Positions 43,193 through 51,588 of a DNA stretch of 54,766 nt are shown piece by piece. A model generated the notes under the pieces. That model saw only the letters and a program-made list of their open reading frames with translations. It made no database searches and was not told where the DNA came from. Each line of letters begins with the position of its first letter. Position 1 is the stretch's first letter. The position numbers and the translations under genes are program-made. This DNA comes from DAOTTX01 sp034437515 (lineage in GTDB: Bacteria; Chloroflexota; Anaerolineae; Aggregatilineales; Phototrophicaceae), in NCBI GenBank assembly GCA_034437515.1, contig DAOTTX010000462.1, positions 1 to 54,766 of the forward strand, in the 5' to 3' direction.

Positions 43193-46009
43193 TTAACCAC
43201 CGATGTACTGGAACGTCACACTGCGGTAACCGCTTTCCTGCATCCCACTGAAGCCACCCGGCCCCCAGGCCCGCACACTGAACGTGTAATCACCGGCGGG
43301 GAGCGCATCTTTAAGCGCAGGGTCAACGACCTCGCAAGTTTCGCCGGGGTGCGTGCAACTGATCTCACCGGCTTGATACCACACCGGGTACGACCAACTG
43401 CCGTCTGCCGGTGCGATGACCAACTCGTACCAGGTCGAGCGTTCGCCGCTGACCCAGGTGAAGACCGGGTTGCTATTGGTCACGCCAGCCACACTTAGAG
43501 CTTCGGGGAGTGCCGCCGGTGTCCCCGCCAACGTCAAGCTACGCGCTTGCACCCAGCTTGCTACCGTGTTCGCACCGTCAGGACTGCTAAACCCGGCCGG
43601 CCCCCAGGCTTGCATCCAGATTTGGTACGTCCCCGCCGGCCAATCGACTTCCGGTCTGACCGTACACATTTCCGCATCACAGATCGCAGCCGCCTCTACC
43701 CATTCGAGAAACTGGTGTTCGCCGTTCCCCATGTAGATCTGATACCAATGGGAGGCGGGGTCGTTCATCCAGGTGATTGACGGGCGGCCTTGATTGGGTG
43801 CCACCATCACACCGAAGGGTTGCCGGGGTAACGGTGCAGCCGCTGTGAACGCCGGGCCTGCCGCCCAGGGCATGTTTTCCTCGCTGATGTAGCCGACCAC
43901 CCACCATTGATAGTTTCCGTTGGGCAGGCCGTATTCATCGCCGGGATGGGTGACTGTGCAGGTCACGCCGGTGCAGATGGTGGTCGCGTCGAACCAATCA
44001 TCGAAGTAGGTCTCGCCGTCACGGACGACGACCAGCCGGTACCACGACGCGGGCACCTGTGTTTCGCTGGTACGGGTCTGGTGCTTCCAGGTGAAAGCCG
44101 GGTTGACCGGTGTGCTGTCGAGGTCATTGGTCACGGTCAGTTCGACCGGCTCCATGATCGAGTCGTCGTCTTCGAGCGTCAACGTATAGCTGCCGCTGAC
44201 GTTCGTCAGGTCGTTGAGCAGCGTGAAGGTCGCTGTCTCGGTCGCCTCCGCCCTGTCATCGTTGATGACCGTCACCGGCAGTGTGACGGTGTACGTCCCT
44301 GCCGTGAAGCCGCCGGGATTCTCCAGCGTGAGCGTAGGCGGCACGGTGTAATCACTGCCGTTGCGGGCGCTGCCGCCGGTGTGTACGGTGAAGGTCAACG
44401 GGCTGGGCAGGTCAGCGGCGATGATGACTTCCGCTTCGACTTCTTGATAGCTCACCGATTCCGCCGCGGTGCCTTGCTCCGGGTTGAACAAGACCATGTT
44501 GTTCTCCCCCGCGCCGACCATCACCTGCCATTCATGGCTGGCGCTCATCCGGTTAGTGGGATGAATAATCGGGTGAACGTCGGTCACTTCGAGCTTGAGG
44601 GTGTAGCGCCCCGGTTGCATGGTGTGGAAGTTGTAGCTGGTCGCGGACTGCGCCTCGATCTGTTGCACGACCGCCCCATTGACCGACCAGCGCACCTGCA
44701 ACGACGACCCCGCCGGGGCCAGCAGCGCCGCGCCGAAACTCAGGTTCGCGCCGGTTGCCAGCGTCACGGGTTCGTTGTTGAGCGGATAGGCCACCTCGAT
44801 ATTGTCAATGCCAGCGGAGGACGCCCAACCATTATAGAGCCGCAGCGCGTAGGCTTCGCTTTCCACCGGGGAAAACGGACTGCCGAGGTTGCGCATCCGG
44901 CTGTCGTAGGTCGGGCGATACAGACCCACCGTGCGATAGCGTGCGCCCTCGAATAAGCCGGTCAGGTGCGCGTTTTCGGGGCGTTCCGGTGTGGGGAGCA
45001 GCGTACCATCGTTGATCCACGCCGCCCATTTGACGTTGTGAATGTGGTCGGTCACGTTGGGTTCACAATTATTGTTGGTGTCGGCATCGGCGTCACTGCA
45101 CATCGGGAAGCCGGGATATTCGGTTTCGTAAGTATCCGCCAGGCCGGTGAAGCTATGCCCGAACTCGTGCTGCGCGATCTCGACCGTTTGCGGGTGCGTG
45201 GAGAGGACACCGACCGCACCACCGGAACCGCCGTAAGTCGGATCGTTGACCACAACCAGGATCGAATCCCAATGGGGCACCGCGCCCGCCGCCGCCAGCG
45301 CCTTACCAGTATCCACCGCCAGCATACGGAAGACGTTATTCGCGCAGTACGTCGCGTCCAGCGCGGTTTCAACCATACGACCGGCGGCGGGGTCGTTCTG
45401 TGCGACTGGGTCGTTGCAACCTGCACCGTATGCTGGATGATCCGCGCCGGACTGCGCCGATTCGAGGAACAGGCTGTGGACGTTCACGTAATTGCGATAT
45501 TCAGCGTAAGGCGAGATGCTGAAAAAGCGATCCGTCAGCCGGTTGGCGTCCGCGTCGAATTTCTCCTGTTCGGCGGCGGTGTAGCCCTCACCGATGATAA
45601 GCAGGTCGAGCCGGTTGGCGGGGTCGCCACTGTGCTGTAGGGTCTGCGCGATGCCGGGTGCGGTCGTGTTGACGGTATCCAGCGCGAAGGTTTGCCCGGC
45701 GATAGTCACCTGCCCGGCGGTGGTGGTCGTCCGTGTGATGATGTAGCGGGTGCCGGTGTCAAAAACATGACCATCAATGCCGTCCTCGGCGTGGAACTCG
45801 CCCCGCAACAGTGAGGTTGTCGTGACCTCAGTATGCGGGCCTACATCAGCTTGTGACCGCTGATAAAGTGGCATCAACTGTCCGTTGGTGCCCTGCCGGG
45901 AGACAATATAACTTCCGTTCGCAGGCGTGTTTTGTGCGTTGGTATCCAATGCCGTGATTGTGATGATTACGGTTACGATGACAAAACTGTAGAAATTCCG
46001 ATAATACAT
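43193..46009 (-). CDS. Secreted M64 (IgA peptidase-like) metallopeptidase with Calx-beta and repeated C-terminal modules
   Basis: About 938 residues from the ATG at 46009 preceded by GGTGA. Signal peptide ends near TNAQ. The M64 domain begins at RLDLLIIGEGYTAAEQEKF and its zinc motif is HEFGHSFTGLADTYE near residue 285. A PKD/Ig-like segment follows, then a Calx-beta domain near 515-605 (ATETATFTLLND). Three modules of about 95-105 residues end the protein. Each has a WY...V opening, a W-x-x-A segment, a close cysteine pair and a YxxWVxxW/G strand. It likely cleaves or binds extracellular proteins. Confidence 0.9.
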   Translation of the reverse strand: MYYRNFYSFVIVTVIITITALDTNAQNTPANGSYIVSRQGTNGQLMPLYQRSQADVGPHTEVTTTSLLRGEFHAEDGIDGHVFDTGTRYIITRTTTTAGQVTIAGQTFALDTVNTTAPGIAQTLQHSGDPANRLDLLIIGEGYTAAEQEKFDADANRLTDRFFSISPYAEYRNYVNVHSLFLESAQSGADHPAYGAGCNDPVAQNDPAAGRMVETALDATYCANNVFRMLAVDTGKALAAAGAVPHWDSILVVVNDPTYGGSGGAVGVLSTHPQTVEIAQHEFGHSFTGLADTYETEYPGFPMCSDADADTNNNCEPNVTDHIHNVKWAAWINDGTLLPTPERPENAHLTGLFEGARYRTVGLYRPTYDSRMRNLGSPFSPVESEAYALRLYNGWASSAGIDNIEVAYPLNNEPVTLATGANLSFGAALLAPAGSSLQVRWSVNGAVVQQIEAQSATSYNFHTMQPGRYTLKLEVTDVHPIIHPTNRMSASHEWQVMVGAGENNMVLFNPEQGTAAESVSYQEVEAEVIIAADLPSPLTFTVHTGGSARNGSDYTVPPTLTLENPGGFTAGTYTVTLPVTVINDDRAEATETATFTLLNDLTNVSGSYTLTLEDDDSIMEPVELTVTNDLDSTPVNPAFTWKHQTRTSETQVPASWYRLVVVRDGETYFDDWFDATTICTGVTCTVTHPGDEYGLPNGNYQWWVVGYISEENMPWAAGPAFTAAAPLPRQPFGVMVAPNQGRPSITWMNDPASHWYQIYMGNGEHQFLEWVEAAAICDAEMCTVRPEVDWPAGTYQIWMQAWGPAGFSSPDGANTVASWVQARSLTLAGTPAALPEALSVAGVTNSNPVFTWVSGERSTWYELVIAPADGSWSYPVWYQAGEISCTHPGETCEVVDPALKDALPAGDYTFSVRAWGPGGFSGMQESGYRSVTFQYIGG

Positions 46010-46336
46010 GATTATCACCAATGCGCTTTATAGTTGACTTAGTATTGACGTACTTAATTATCAGAATTGTACATCCATTGTATGAATTTAAAATAAAGGT
46101 TTATTTTCTTTTTAATTATAAATTTATGATCTAAGATTGAGGTTTTGATATGTCCAAGCGGGAATCAAAAAACCCCCGGCCTCCGTCTACGAGGAAAAGG
46201 GGGTAGCGAGATAGGGGTCGGAATAACGCCATGCTAAAGCGCCATTCTCTTCGTTTTTACTTACGGTCATCGCGTGCAAGCTGCGGCACCCGTTGCCCCG
46301 TCACACAAAGCCTATGCTGGCGCGGGATGGAATCGC
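46010..46336. other. Intergenic region, AT-rich leader and terminator
   Basis: Apart from the terminator at 46167-46203, this 327-base stretch is AT-rich near 46050-46140, where promoter elements for the M64 gene probably lie. No clear -35/-10 pair or small gene could be supported. Confidence 0.4.
46167..46203 (-). terminator. Rho-independent terminator after the beta-propeller lipoprotein gene
   Basis: On the minus strand, CCCCC-N4-CCTC, a 7-base loop, then GAGG-N2-GGGGG is followed by TTTTTT. It lies 134 bases after the stop of the gene at 46337. Confidence 0.75.
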
Positions 46337-48589
46337 TCAGTTGATCGTGGCGAAACCGTTGATCTCGCCAGCAATCCAGCCGGTGGTGCGGTCAGCAGTT
46401 TGGACGTACCACCAGGGGTAACCGTCAAGTTGGGCCGGGCCAGCGAGGATCACCACGTATTCACCCTGCCCCAGCGGGCGGATGAGCGGCGCGGCGATGC
46501 CGGGGTCGGTGCGCAAGTTGAGCGTCTCAGTGGCGATTTGCACCTGTTGCCCGGCAGCGTACCGGCTACCGGCGACCACGCCGGACGGGATCTGTCCTTC
46601 GGGGAGTGCGTCGGGTTGGTTGTTCGCGGGTAAGCCCTCGTTCACCCAGTTGACCGCGTTGCTACCGCCGCTCACCTCCTGCACGGTGCCGTTGATGGTG
46701 GCGAGAAACTGCCGTCCGTCCTCGGTGGTGACCAGCACACCGCTGCCGTCGCTGTTCCAACTCACCCGTGCCGGACGTGTCGTGCCGATGTCGTTGGTTA
46801 GAAACGTCCCGTTTTGATCGACGATGCGCATCGGGCCGAACTTATTCCCCTGCCGCCCCAACGCGACGAAGGCCCCGTTCGACCGTTGCACGGCGTGTTC
46901 CACCCATAACCCCAACGCGGACGCATCCAGCACAATGTTGACCGCGCTGAGGTTGTCATAGGGCACGGTGGCGATCACCGTGCGCGTGTTGCTGTTCGGG
47001 ATCGGGCCGCTGCCGCTCAAGACCATCGTCCGGTTGTCTAGCGCCCACGTCGCGTGGTCGAAGTAAATGTAATTGGGCTGTGCATAGCCGTTTTGATCCA
47101 ACGAAAGCACGGCAATCGCGCCTAAATCCTGCTCGCGCTCGTTGCGGTCGTTCATGCGTTGCACCCGCGCCAGCAGACGGTCACCGTTGGGTGCCCATTC
47201 GATGTACGACGTCGCGGCAAGGAACGGACGTCCCTCACCACCGGCGAGCAGGCCGGGGTGCCAATCACGCGGGGCGTCGGTCAACAGCTTGCGGAACTCG
47301 CCGGTCGATGGGTTGTAGAGATGCACACCGTCCGCCGCCGTCGGGTCGGCGACGCGCAATTCGCGGTCGTAACCATCATAGCCGTCGATGACCAGCGCCA
47401 CCCACTCGCCGTCCGGTGCCCACTTGAGATGATCGACAAAATACTGATTCTCCTCCGGTCGCCCCACACCGAACGCCGGGAAGGGCGTATTCGGCCCACC
47501 GGGACGCACCGGCACATTATCATCGACGAAATAGAACTCACCGGTGCCGCTGGTCGCCACGTATTGCGATGGATTGACCGGATTTTGGGCAAACAGATTC
47601 GTCCGGTCTAAGCCGACATTCACATTCCCCTGCTGGATGGCCCCACCCGGCCCAATCGTAAAGGCCAGTGGTGCAGTGTTGCTCAATGAGGGTGGCGCGG
47701 GCGGCAGCAAATCCTCAACGGAGACGGTCGCCGGGATAGGTACGACTAATTCGACGGTCGGGTTGGGGCGCGGAGTCGCGGGCGGCCCAGGGGGTGGGTC
47801 TTCGTCGCTCTCACCGGGCGGCGGCGTAAAGATCCCCAGGTCATCCGTCGTCGGTGGGACGGTCTCTTGTGGCGCGGCGGTGATGAAGGTCGGCGTCACA
47901 TCAAGTGTGGGCGGTGATGTGGTCGCGCTCGGCGTGGGGGTCTGCCGGTCGGCGAAAGCCGTCTGCGTGGCGAAGATCGCGTCGGCGATTCGTGTCAGGT
48001 TGGTCGTCGGCGGCAGCGGCGTGATGGAATTGGTCGGAGTCGCGGTCGGACGGTCGGTCTGGGTCGTCGTCGGTGTGCGTGAGGGCGTGGCGGTGGCGGT
48101 CGCACTCGGTGTGGGTGTACGTGTGCTCGTCGGCTGGATGAGGGGCAGCGGCGTCACACTGGGCACGGGTGTCAGCGTGGGTGAAGCCGTCGCTGTTGCG
48201 GTAAGTGTTGCGGTCGGTGAGGGTGTGGCGGTCGCGGTCATTGTGCGCGTCGGCGTCCGGCTAGGACGCGGTGTATTGGTCGTCGTTTCACTCGGATCAA
48301 GCGTGTTGGTCGCGGTCGCACTCGGTGTGGTGGTCGCGCTGGGATTGGGCGTGTTGGTCGGATCCGGTATTGTGGTACTGGTCACGGAAGCGGTCACCGT
48401 CACAGTCGGGTCGGGTGTCGGCGTGGAAATCACCGGTGTGCGTGAGGGCAGTTCGGCGATGGCCGTCGAGTCGGTGGTGGGTGTTGGGGTGTTGGTCACA
48501 TCGACGGTCGGCGTGGCACGGGGCACCCCGTCACTGCTGCACGCAGCGACAAACAAAAGCACACCGATCATCCACACCCAACGTTTCAT
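46337..48589 (-). CDS. Lipoprotein with Pro/Thr stalk, TolB-like beta-propeller and C-terminal SH3 domain
   Basis: 750 residues behind AGGAA. A lipoprotein signal peptide ends in VAAC-S. A very long Thr/Pro/Ser stalk occupies about residues 25-290. Blades resembling TolB/WD40-like propeller follow (HLKWAPDGEWVALV, YIEWAPNGDRLLA, VSWNSDGSGVLV). An SH3-like domain ends the protein (TETLNLRTDPGIAAPLIRPLG ... WWYVQTADRTTGWIAG). It is a probable surface-exposed binding protein. It shares its stalk-plus-SH3 design with other genes of this block. Confidence 0.89.
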   Translation of the reverse strand: MKRWVWMIGVLLFVAACSSDGVPRATPTVDVTNTPTPTTDSTAIAELPSRTPVISTPTPDPTVTVTASVTSTTIPDPTNTPNPSATTTPSATATNTLDPSETTTNTPRPSRTPTRTMTATATPSPTATLTATATASPTLTPVPSVTPLPLIQPTSTRTPTPSATATATPSRTPTTTQTDRPTATPTNSITPLPPTTNLTRIADAIFATQTAFADRQTPTPSATTSPPTLDVTPTFITAAPQETVPPTTDDLGIFTPPPGESDEDPPPGPPATPRPNPTVELVVPIPATVSVEDLLPPAPPSLSNTAPLAFTIGPGGAIQQGNVNVGLDRTNLFAQNPVNPSQYVATSGTGEFYFVDDNVPVRPGGPNTPFPAFGVGRPEENQYFVDHLKWAPDGEWVALVIDGYDGYDRELRVADPTAADGVHLYNPSTGEFRKLLTDAPRDWHPGLLAGGEGRPFLAATSYIEWAPNGDRLLARVQRMNDRNEREQDLGAIAVLSLDQNGYAQPNYIYFDHATWALDNRTMVLSGSGPIPNSNTRTVIATVPYDNLSAVNIVLDASALGLWVEHAVQRSNGAFVALGRQGNKFGPMRIVDQNGTFLTNDIGTTRPARVSWNSDGSGVLVTTEDGRQFLATINGTVQEVSGGSNAVNWVNEGLPANNQPDALPEGQIPSGVVAGSRYAAGQQVQIATETLNLRTDPGIAAPLIRPLGQGEYVVILAGPAQLDGYPWWYVQTADRTTGWIAGEINGFATIN

Positions 48590-48686
48590 AATGACACATT
48601 TCCTACAACCAAACGAAAAAGCCGAAGCGCGACCGCTCCGACTCTATTATGACATACATTGAATCTACGCTTGCATGGCGTTTGAC

Positions 48687-49088
48687 CTACGCTTGCCAGG
48701 CCAGCGCCTTCGAGCGTGTGTCTTGCGTGATGATTGTCATCGCGTTCGCTAGATTTGAAGCGAAGTAACCCTTTGCAGTCGCTCGTGGCGCGAGGCGCTT
48801 GGCAACGCCTAGCATGTCACGCAGAAAGTCATCGGCACCGACCACAACGACGATTCCTTGATTCTCTGCAACGTATTGATCCAGATCACGAATCACTGAC
48901 AAAATGTTGGATGGTGTATGTTCTGATTGGGAATGATCGAGAATGAGGTGAACGGTGTGAGGCAATCCGTTGAGGAGCTTTTGTGTCGTCTCAGATGCCT
49001 GACGGAAGTCTTCTAAAGTCCAGGAGCTAACAAATACTTGACGTAAAACTGTTTTCTCATCGTCTTGCCAGATGAGGTGTACACCCAT
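48687..49088 (-). CDS. SpoIIAA/STAS-like small protein
   Basis: About 133 residues from the ATG at 49088, which has AAAGGAA 5 bases upstream. The pattern of strand (VHLIWQDDEKTVLRQVFVSSWTLEDF), helix (RQASETTQKLLNGL), then strand (VHLILDHSQ) and later helix with IVVVVGADDF resembles the SpoIIAA-like/STAS fold. No phosphorylatable serine or partner kinase can be named. Function unknown; divergent from the yitT gene. Confidence 0.7.
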   Translation of the reverse strand: MGVHLIWQDDEKTVLRQVFVSSWTLEDFRQASETTQKLLNGLPHTVHLILDHSQSEHTPSNILSVIRDLDQYVAENQGIVVVVGADDFLRDMLGVAKRLAPRATAKGYFASNLANAMTIITQDTRSKALAWQA

Positions 49089-49285
49089 TGTTATTCCTTT
49101 GAATACCATGTGTAACAACACCTGTTATTTTAGCGCATATTAAGCATAGCGCAAGCACACGTTATGAACACAACAAATGCAATCGCACTAACTTGAAACG
49201 TCACCAGTGAGCAATTAAGAGACTTCAGGGACATTTTTGGTAAAATGTCATCTTCACCTACATAGAAAGCGAGTATCTACATCCG

Positions 49286-50185
49286 ATGCTATTCACAAAA
49301 CAATTCCAGTCCTGGCTGAGCCTGCGTGAATTCGCCGTGCGTCTGCTTCTGATTACCAGCGGCACCCTGATCGGCGCAGCGAGCGTAGTCGTGTTTTTTG
49401 TCCCCGGTGACATCGCCCCGGCAGGGGTGACTGGCCTTGCCGTAATTAACAACCTTCAGTTTGGCTTACCGGTCGGCATTCAGATCTTCGTGCTGAATAT
49501 CCCGATTTTATACCTCGCCTACCGGATGCTGGGCGGATTTCGTGCGGTCATCTGGGCGTTGTATGTGATCGTGCTCTATTCGTTTGCTATAGAACTGATG
49601 GGACCACTGTTCAACGATGCCGGCCTCAGTGACGACCAGTTGCTTAACGCCATCTTTGCCGGCATCGTCGGCGGCATCGGCTCCGGTTTGATCTACCGGG
49701 GCGGCGGTAGCTTCGGCGGCACGTCTACGCTGGCGCGGATCTTGCAGGAGAAGTACGGGATGCCGTTGAGTTCGACTATGCTTTACGTCAACCTGATCGT
49801 CGTCGTCGTGGCGGGGGTCTTCATCGGGTGGGAGAGTGCGTTGCTCTCGGTCATCGCGCTGATTATCGAGGGATCGGCGTCAGATTATATGCTGGAAGGC
49901 CCCAGCGTCATCCGCACGGTGACCATCATCACCAATAAGCCACAGGAAGTCTCCCAAGTGGTCTTACACACCATGCGGCGCGGCGTCACCAGTTGGGAAG
50001 GCAAGGGGATGTACACCGGTCAGCCACGCTCGCTGCTGTTCGTGACCATCTCACGCCCGCAGGTCGGCACGTTGCGCCAGCTCGTCACGGAAGTTGACCC
50101 CGCTGCTTTCATCGTCATCGGGCAGGGACACACCGCGTTCGGGGGTGACTTTCGACGGAATGTGCCACCTAACGAGGTTTCTTGA
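49286..50185 (+). CDS. YitT family membrane protein
   Basis: 299 residues with five to six transmembrane helices (DUF161/YitT_membrane) and a C-terminal DUF2179 domain (TIITNKPQEVSQVVLHTMRRGVTSWEGKGMYTG). The FVPGDIAPAGVTGLAVINN and RGGGSFGGTSTLARIL segments are typical. Function of the family is not settled; transport is suspected. The bacterial eRF1-like gene follows 110 bases downstream with its own promoter-like element. Confidence 0.92.
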   Translation: MLFTKQFQSWLSLREFAVRLLLITSGTLIGAASVVVFFVPGDIAPAGVTGLAVINNLQFGLPVGIQIFVLNIPILYLAYRMLGGFRAVIWALYVIVLYSFAIELMGPLFNDAGLSDDQLLNAIFAGIVGGIGSGLIYRGGGSFGGTSTLARILQEKYGMPLSSTMLYVNLIVVVVAGVFIGWESALLSVIALIIEGSASDYMLEGPSVIRTVTIITNKPQEVSQVVLHTMRRGVTSWEGKGMYTGQPRSLLFVTISRPQVGTLRQLVTEVDPAAFIVIGQGHTAFGGDFRRNVPPNEVS

Positions 50186-50255
50186 TGCTTAACTGACGCT
50201 CATAACTTGCTGACTTGGGTTTAACTCGGTGCTGAATCTCGAACACTATGATGTA

Positions 50256-50264
50256 TGCTATACT
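50256..50264 (+). promoter_or_regulatory. Extended -10 promoter element
   Basis: TGCTATACT fits an extended -10 element; no clear -35 is seen. Transcription would start near 50271, 10 bases before the AGGAGG site. This also argues against the in-frame ATG at 50248 as the start. Confidence 0.4.
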
Positions 50265-50295
50265 CATGTGCAAAACACAGGAGGCACAAAACTTT

Positions 50296-51393
50296 ATGAT
50301 TAACCCAGATGACTTAAGAACACTTATGCAGGAAAGCGGTGAATCTGTTTTTTCACTGTTTTTGAATGTCGATGCCAGCGTGGAAGAAAATCAAGCGGCG
50401 AAACCCGCCTGGCACATCTTTGCGGAGAACGCCCTGAGCAACGCGAGGAAAGAGGCCGGCGAAGAAAATGCCGCCTGGCAAGACATCGAGCAACGTGTAA
50501 AAAATTACATCAACGCTTACTCGCCGTCAAGTAAAGGGCTGGCGCTGTTCTACGGGCCGGATACAGAGCAGGTCTATGAGTTGCCCGTCCCCCCGCACGA
50601 AAATGGTTACAGTTATGGCACGGTCGATATTGCGCCGCTGTTATGGCTGATCGATGAGTACGAGCAATATCTCATTGTGTTGGTAGACAGCGAAGAGGCG
50701 CAACTGCTGACGACCTATCTCGGTGACATCGACCGTGAGGAGGCGCTGGCGTCAGATCGCTTCACGTTTGACTTCCGCCAAAAGACGATCATGCCGCGCC
50801 CAACCGGCACCCAGGGCGACACCGGGCAACAGGCCACCGCTGGCAGCCATCGGGATCGTTTCGACGATAAGATGGACGAGTTTATCGCCAAGTTCCACCG
50901 GGACGTAGCAGACCGCGTGCGCGAGTGGTTGCAGCAAAACGGCCCGTGCCGTGTGGTACTGGGTGGGGACGAAAAGGCCGCTAACAGCGTTAACGAGCAT
51001 CTGCACGAAGATGCAAGCCGGCACGTCGTCGCGGTGATGGGCATCCCCTTCCAGTTAAATGACAACGAGGTCATGAACCGCATCCTGCCGACCGCGCTTA
51101 ACCATGAGCGCAGCGAGGAAATGGATCTGGTCGAGTCGGTCATCAACGCGGCGAAAACCAGCGGCGGACGCGGGGCGCTCGGTCAAGAAGATGTCGGTCA
51201 GGCGCTACAAATGCAACAGATTGAGACGCTGGTCGTCCCCTGGCCTCTCAACGACGACCATCATGATATGACGGTGCAAGCCTTCCGCAACGGCAGCCAG
51301 ATCGAGTTGGTGCATGGCGCGGCAGCCTCCAAGCTGGAAAACGAAGGCGGCATTGGTGCGCGTCTGTACTACAGCATCGAAGCCACACAATAA
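50296..51393 (+). CDS. Bacterial eRF1/Vms1-like (baeRF-type) protein
   Basis: About 365 residues from the ATG at 50296 behind AGGAGG. Three regions are visible. The N-terminal domain has GESVFSLFLNVD and KGLALFYGPDTEQVYELP. A Gly/Gln-rich loop (TGTQGDTGQQATAG) is followed by a charged helix (FDDKMDEFIAKFHRDVADRVREWL). The C-terminal domain has the eRF1-domain-3 pattern GALGQEDVGQALQMQQIETLVV. These bacterial relatives of archaeo-eukaryotic release factors are thought to act on stalled or modified ribosomes, but are little studied. The loop could correspond to the catalytic Gln loop. Confidence 0.75.
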   Translation: MINPDDLRTLMQESGESVFSLFLNVDASVEENQAAKPAWHIFAENALSNARKEAGEENAAWQDIEQRVKNYINAYSPSSKGLALFYGPDTEQVYELPVPPHENGYSYGTVDIAPLLWLIDEYEQYLIVLVDSEEAQLLTTYLGDIDREEALASDRFTFDFRQKTIMPRPTGTQGDTGQQATAGSHRDRFDDKMDEFIAKFHRDVADRVREWLQQNGPCRVVLGGDEKAANSVNEHLHEDASRHVVAVMGIPFQLNDNEVMNRILPTALNHERSEEMDLVESVINAAKTSGGRGALGQEDVGQALQMQQIETLVVPWPLNDDHHDMTVQAFRNGSQIELVHGAAASKLENEGGIGARLYYSIEATQ

Positions 51394-51459
51394 TTAACCT
51401 CAACCGCGGCTGAACGCCGGATAGCTGCCGAAGCCGCGAACAACCCAACAAACAGTTTA

Positions 51460-51503
51460 AGCAGATTGACCATGCTGGTAATACCCGGTGCGGTCAATCT
51501 GCT
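51460..51503. terminator. 12-bp inverted repeat between convergent genes
   Basis: AGCAGATTGACC and GGTCAATCTGCT form a perfect 12-bp stem around a 20-base loop. It lies 66 bases after the eRF1-like gene and 85 before the end of the convergent chemotaxis-type gene. No good T-run follows on either strand. It is a bidirectional terminator candidate or an operator-like site. Confidence 0.5.
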
Positions 51504-51588
51504 CTCGCGCTCAACCTTCCCCGACGACCTGTATATCCCCCACATCTGGCAGGATGTAGTATCGCTTTCGACATTGTCACATTAGGCG

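Noticed and set aside
47544..48662. Long plus-strand frame of Val/Gly repeats opposite the Pro/Thr stalk
   Set aside because: It is the mirror of Thr/Pro codons on the minus strand. The minus frame has a lipoprotein signal, propeller blades and a ribosome site.
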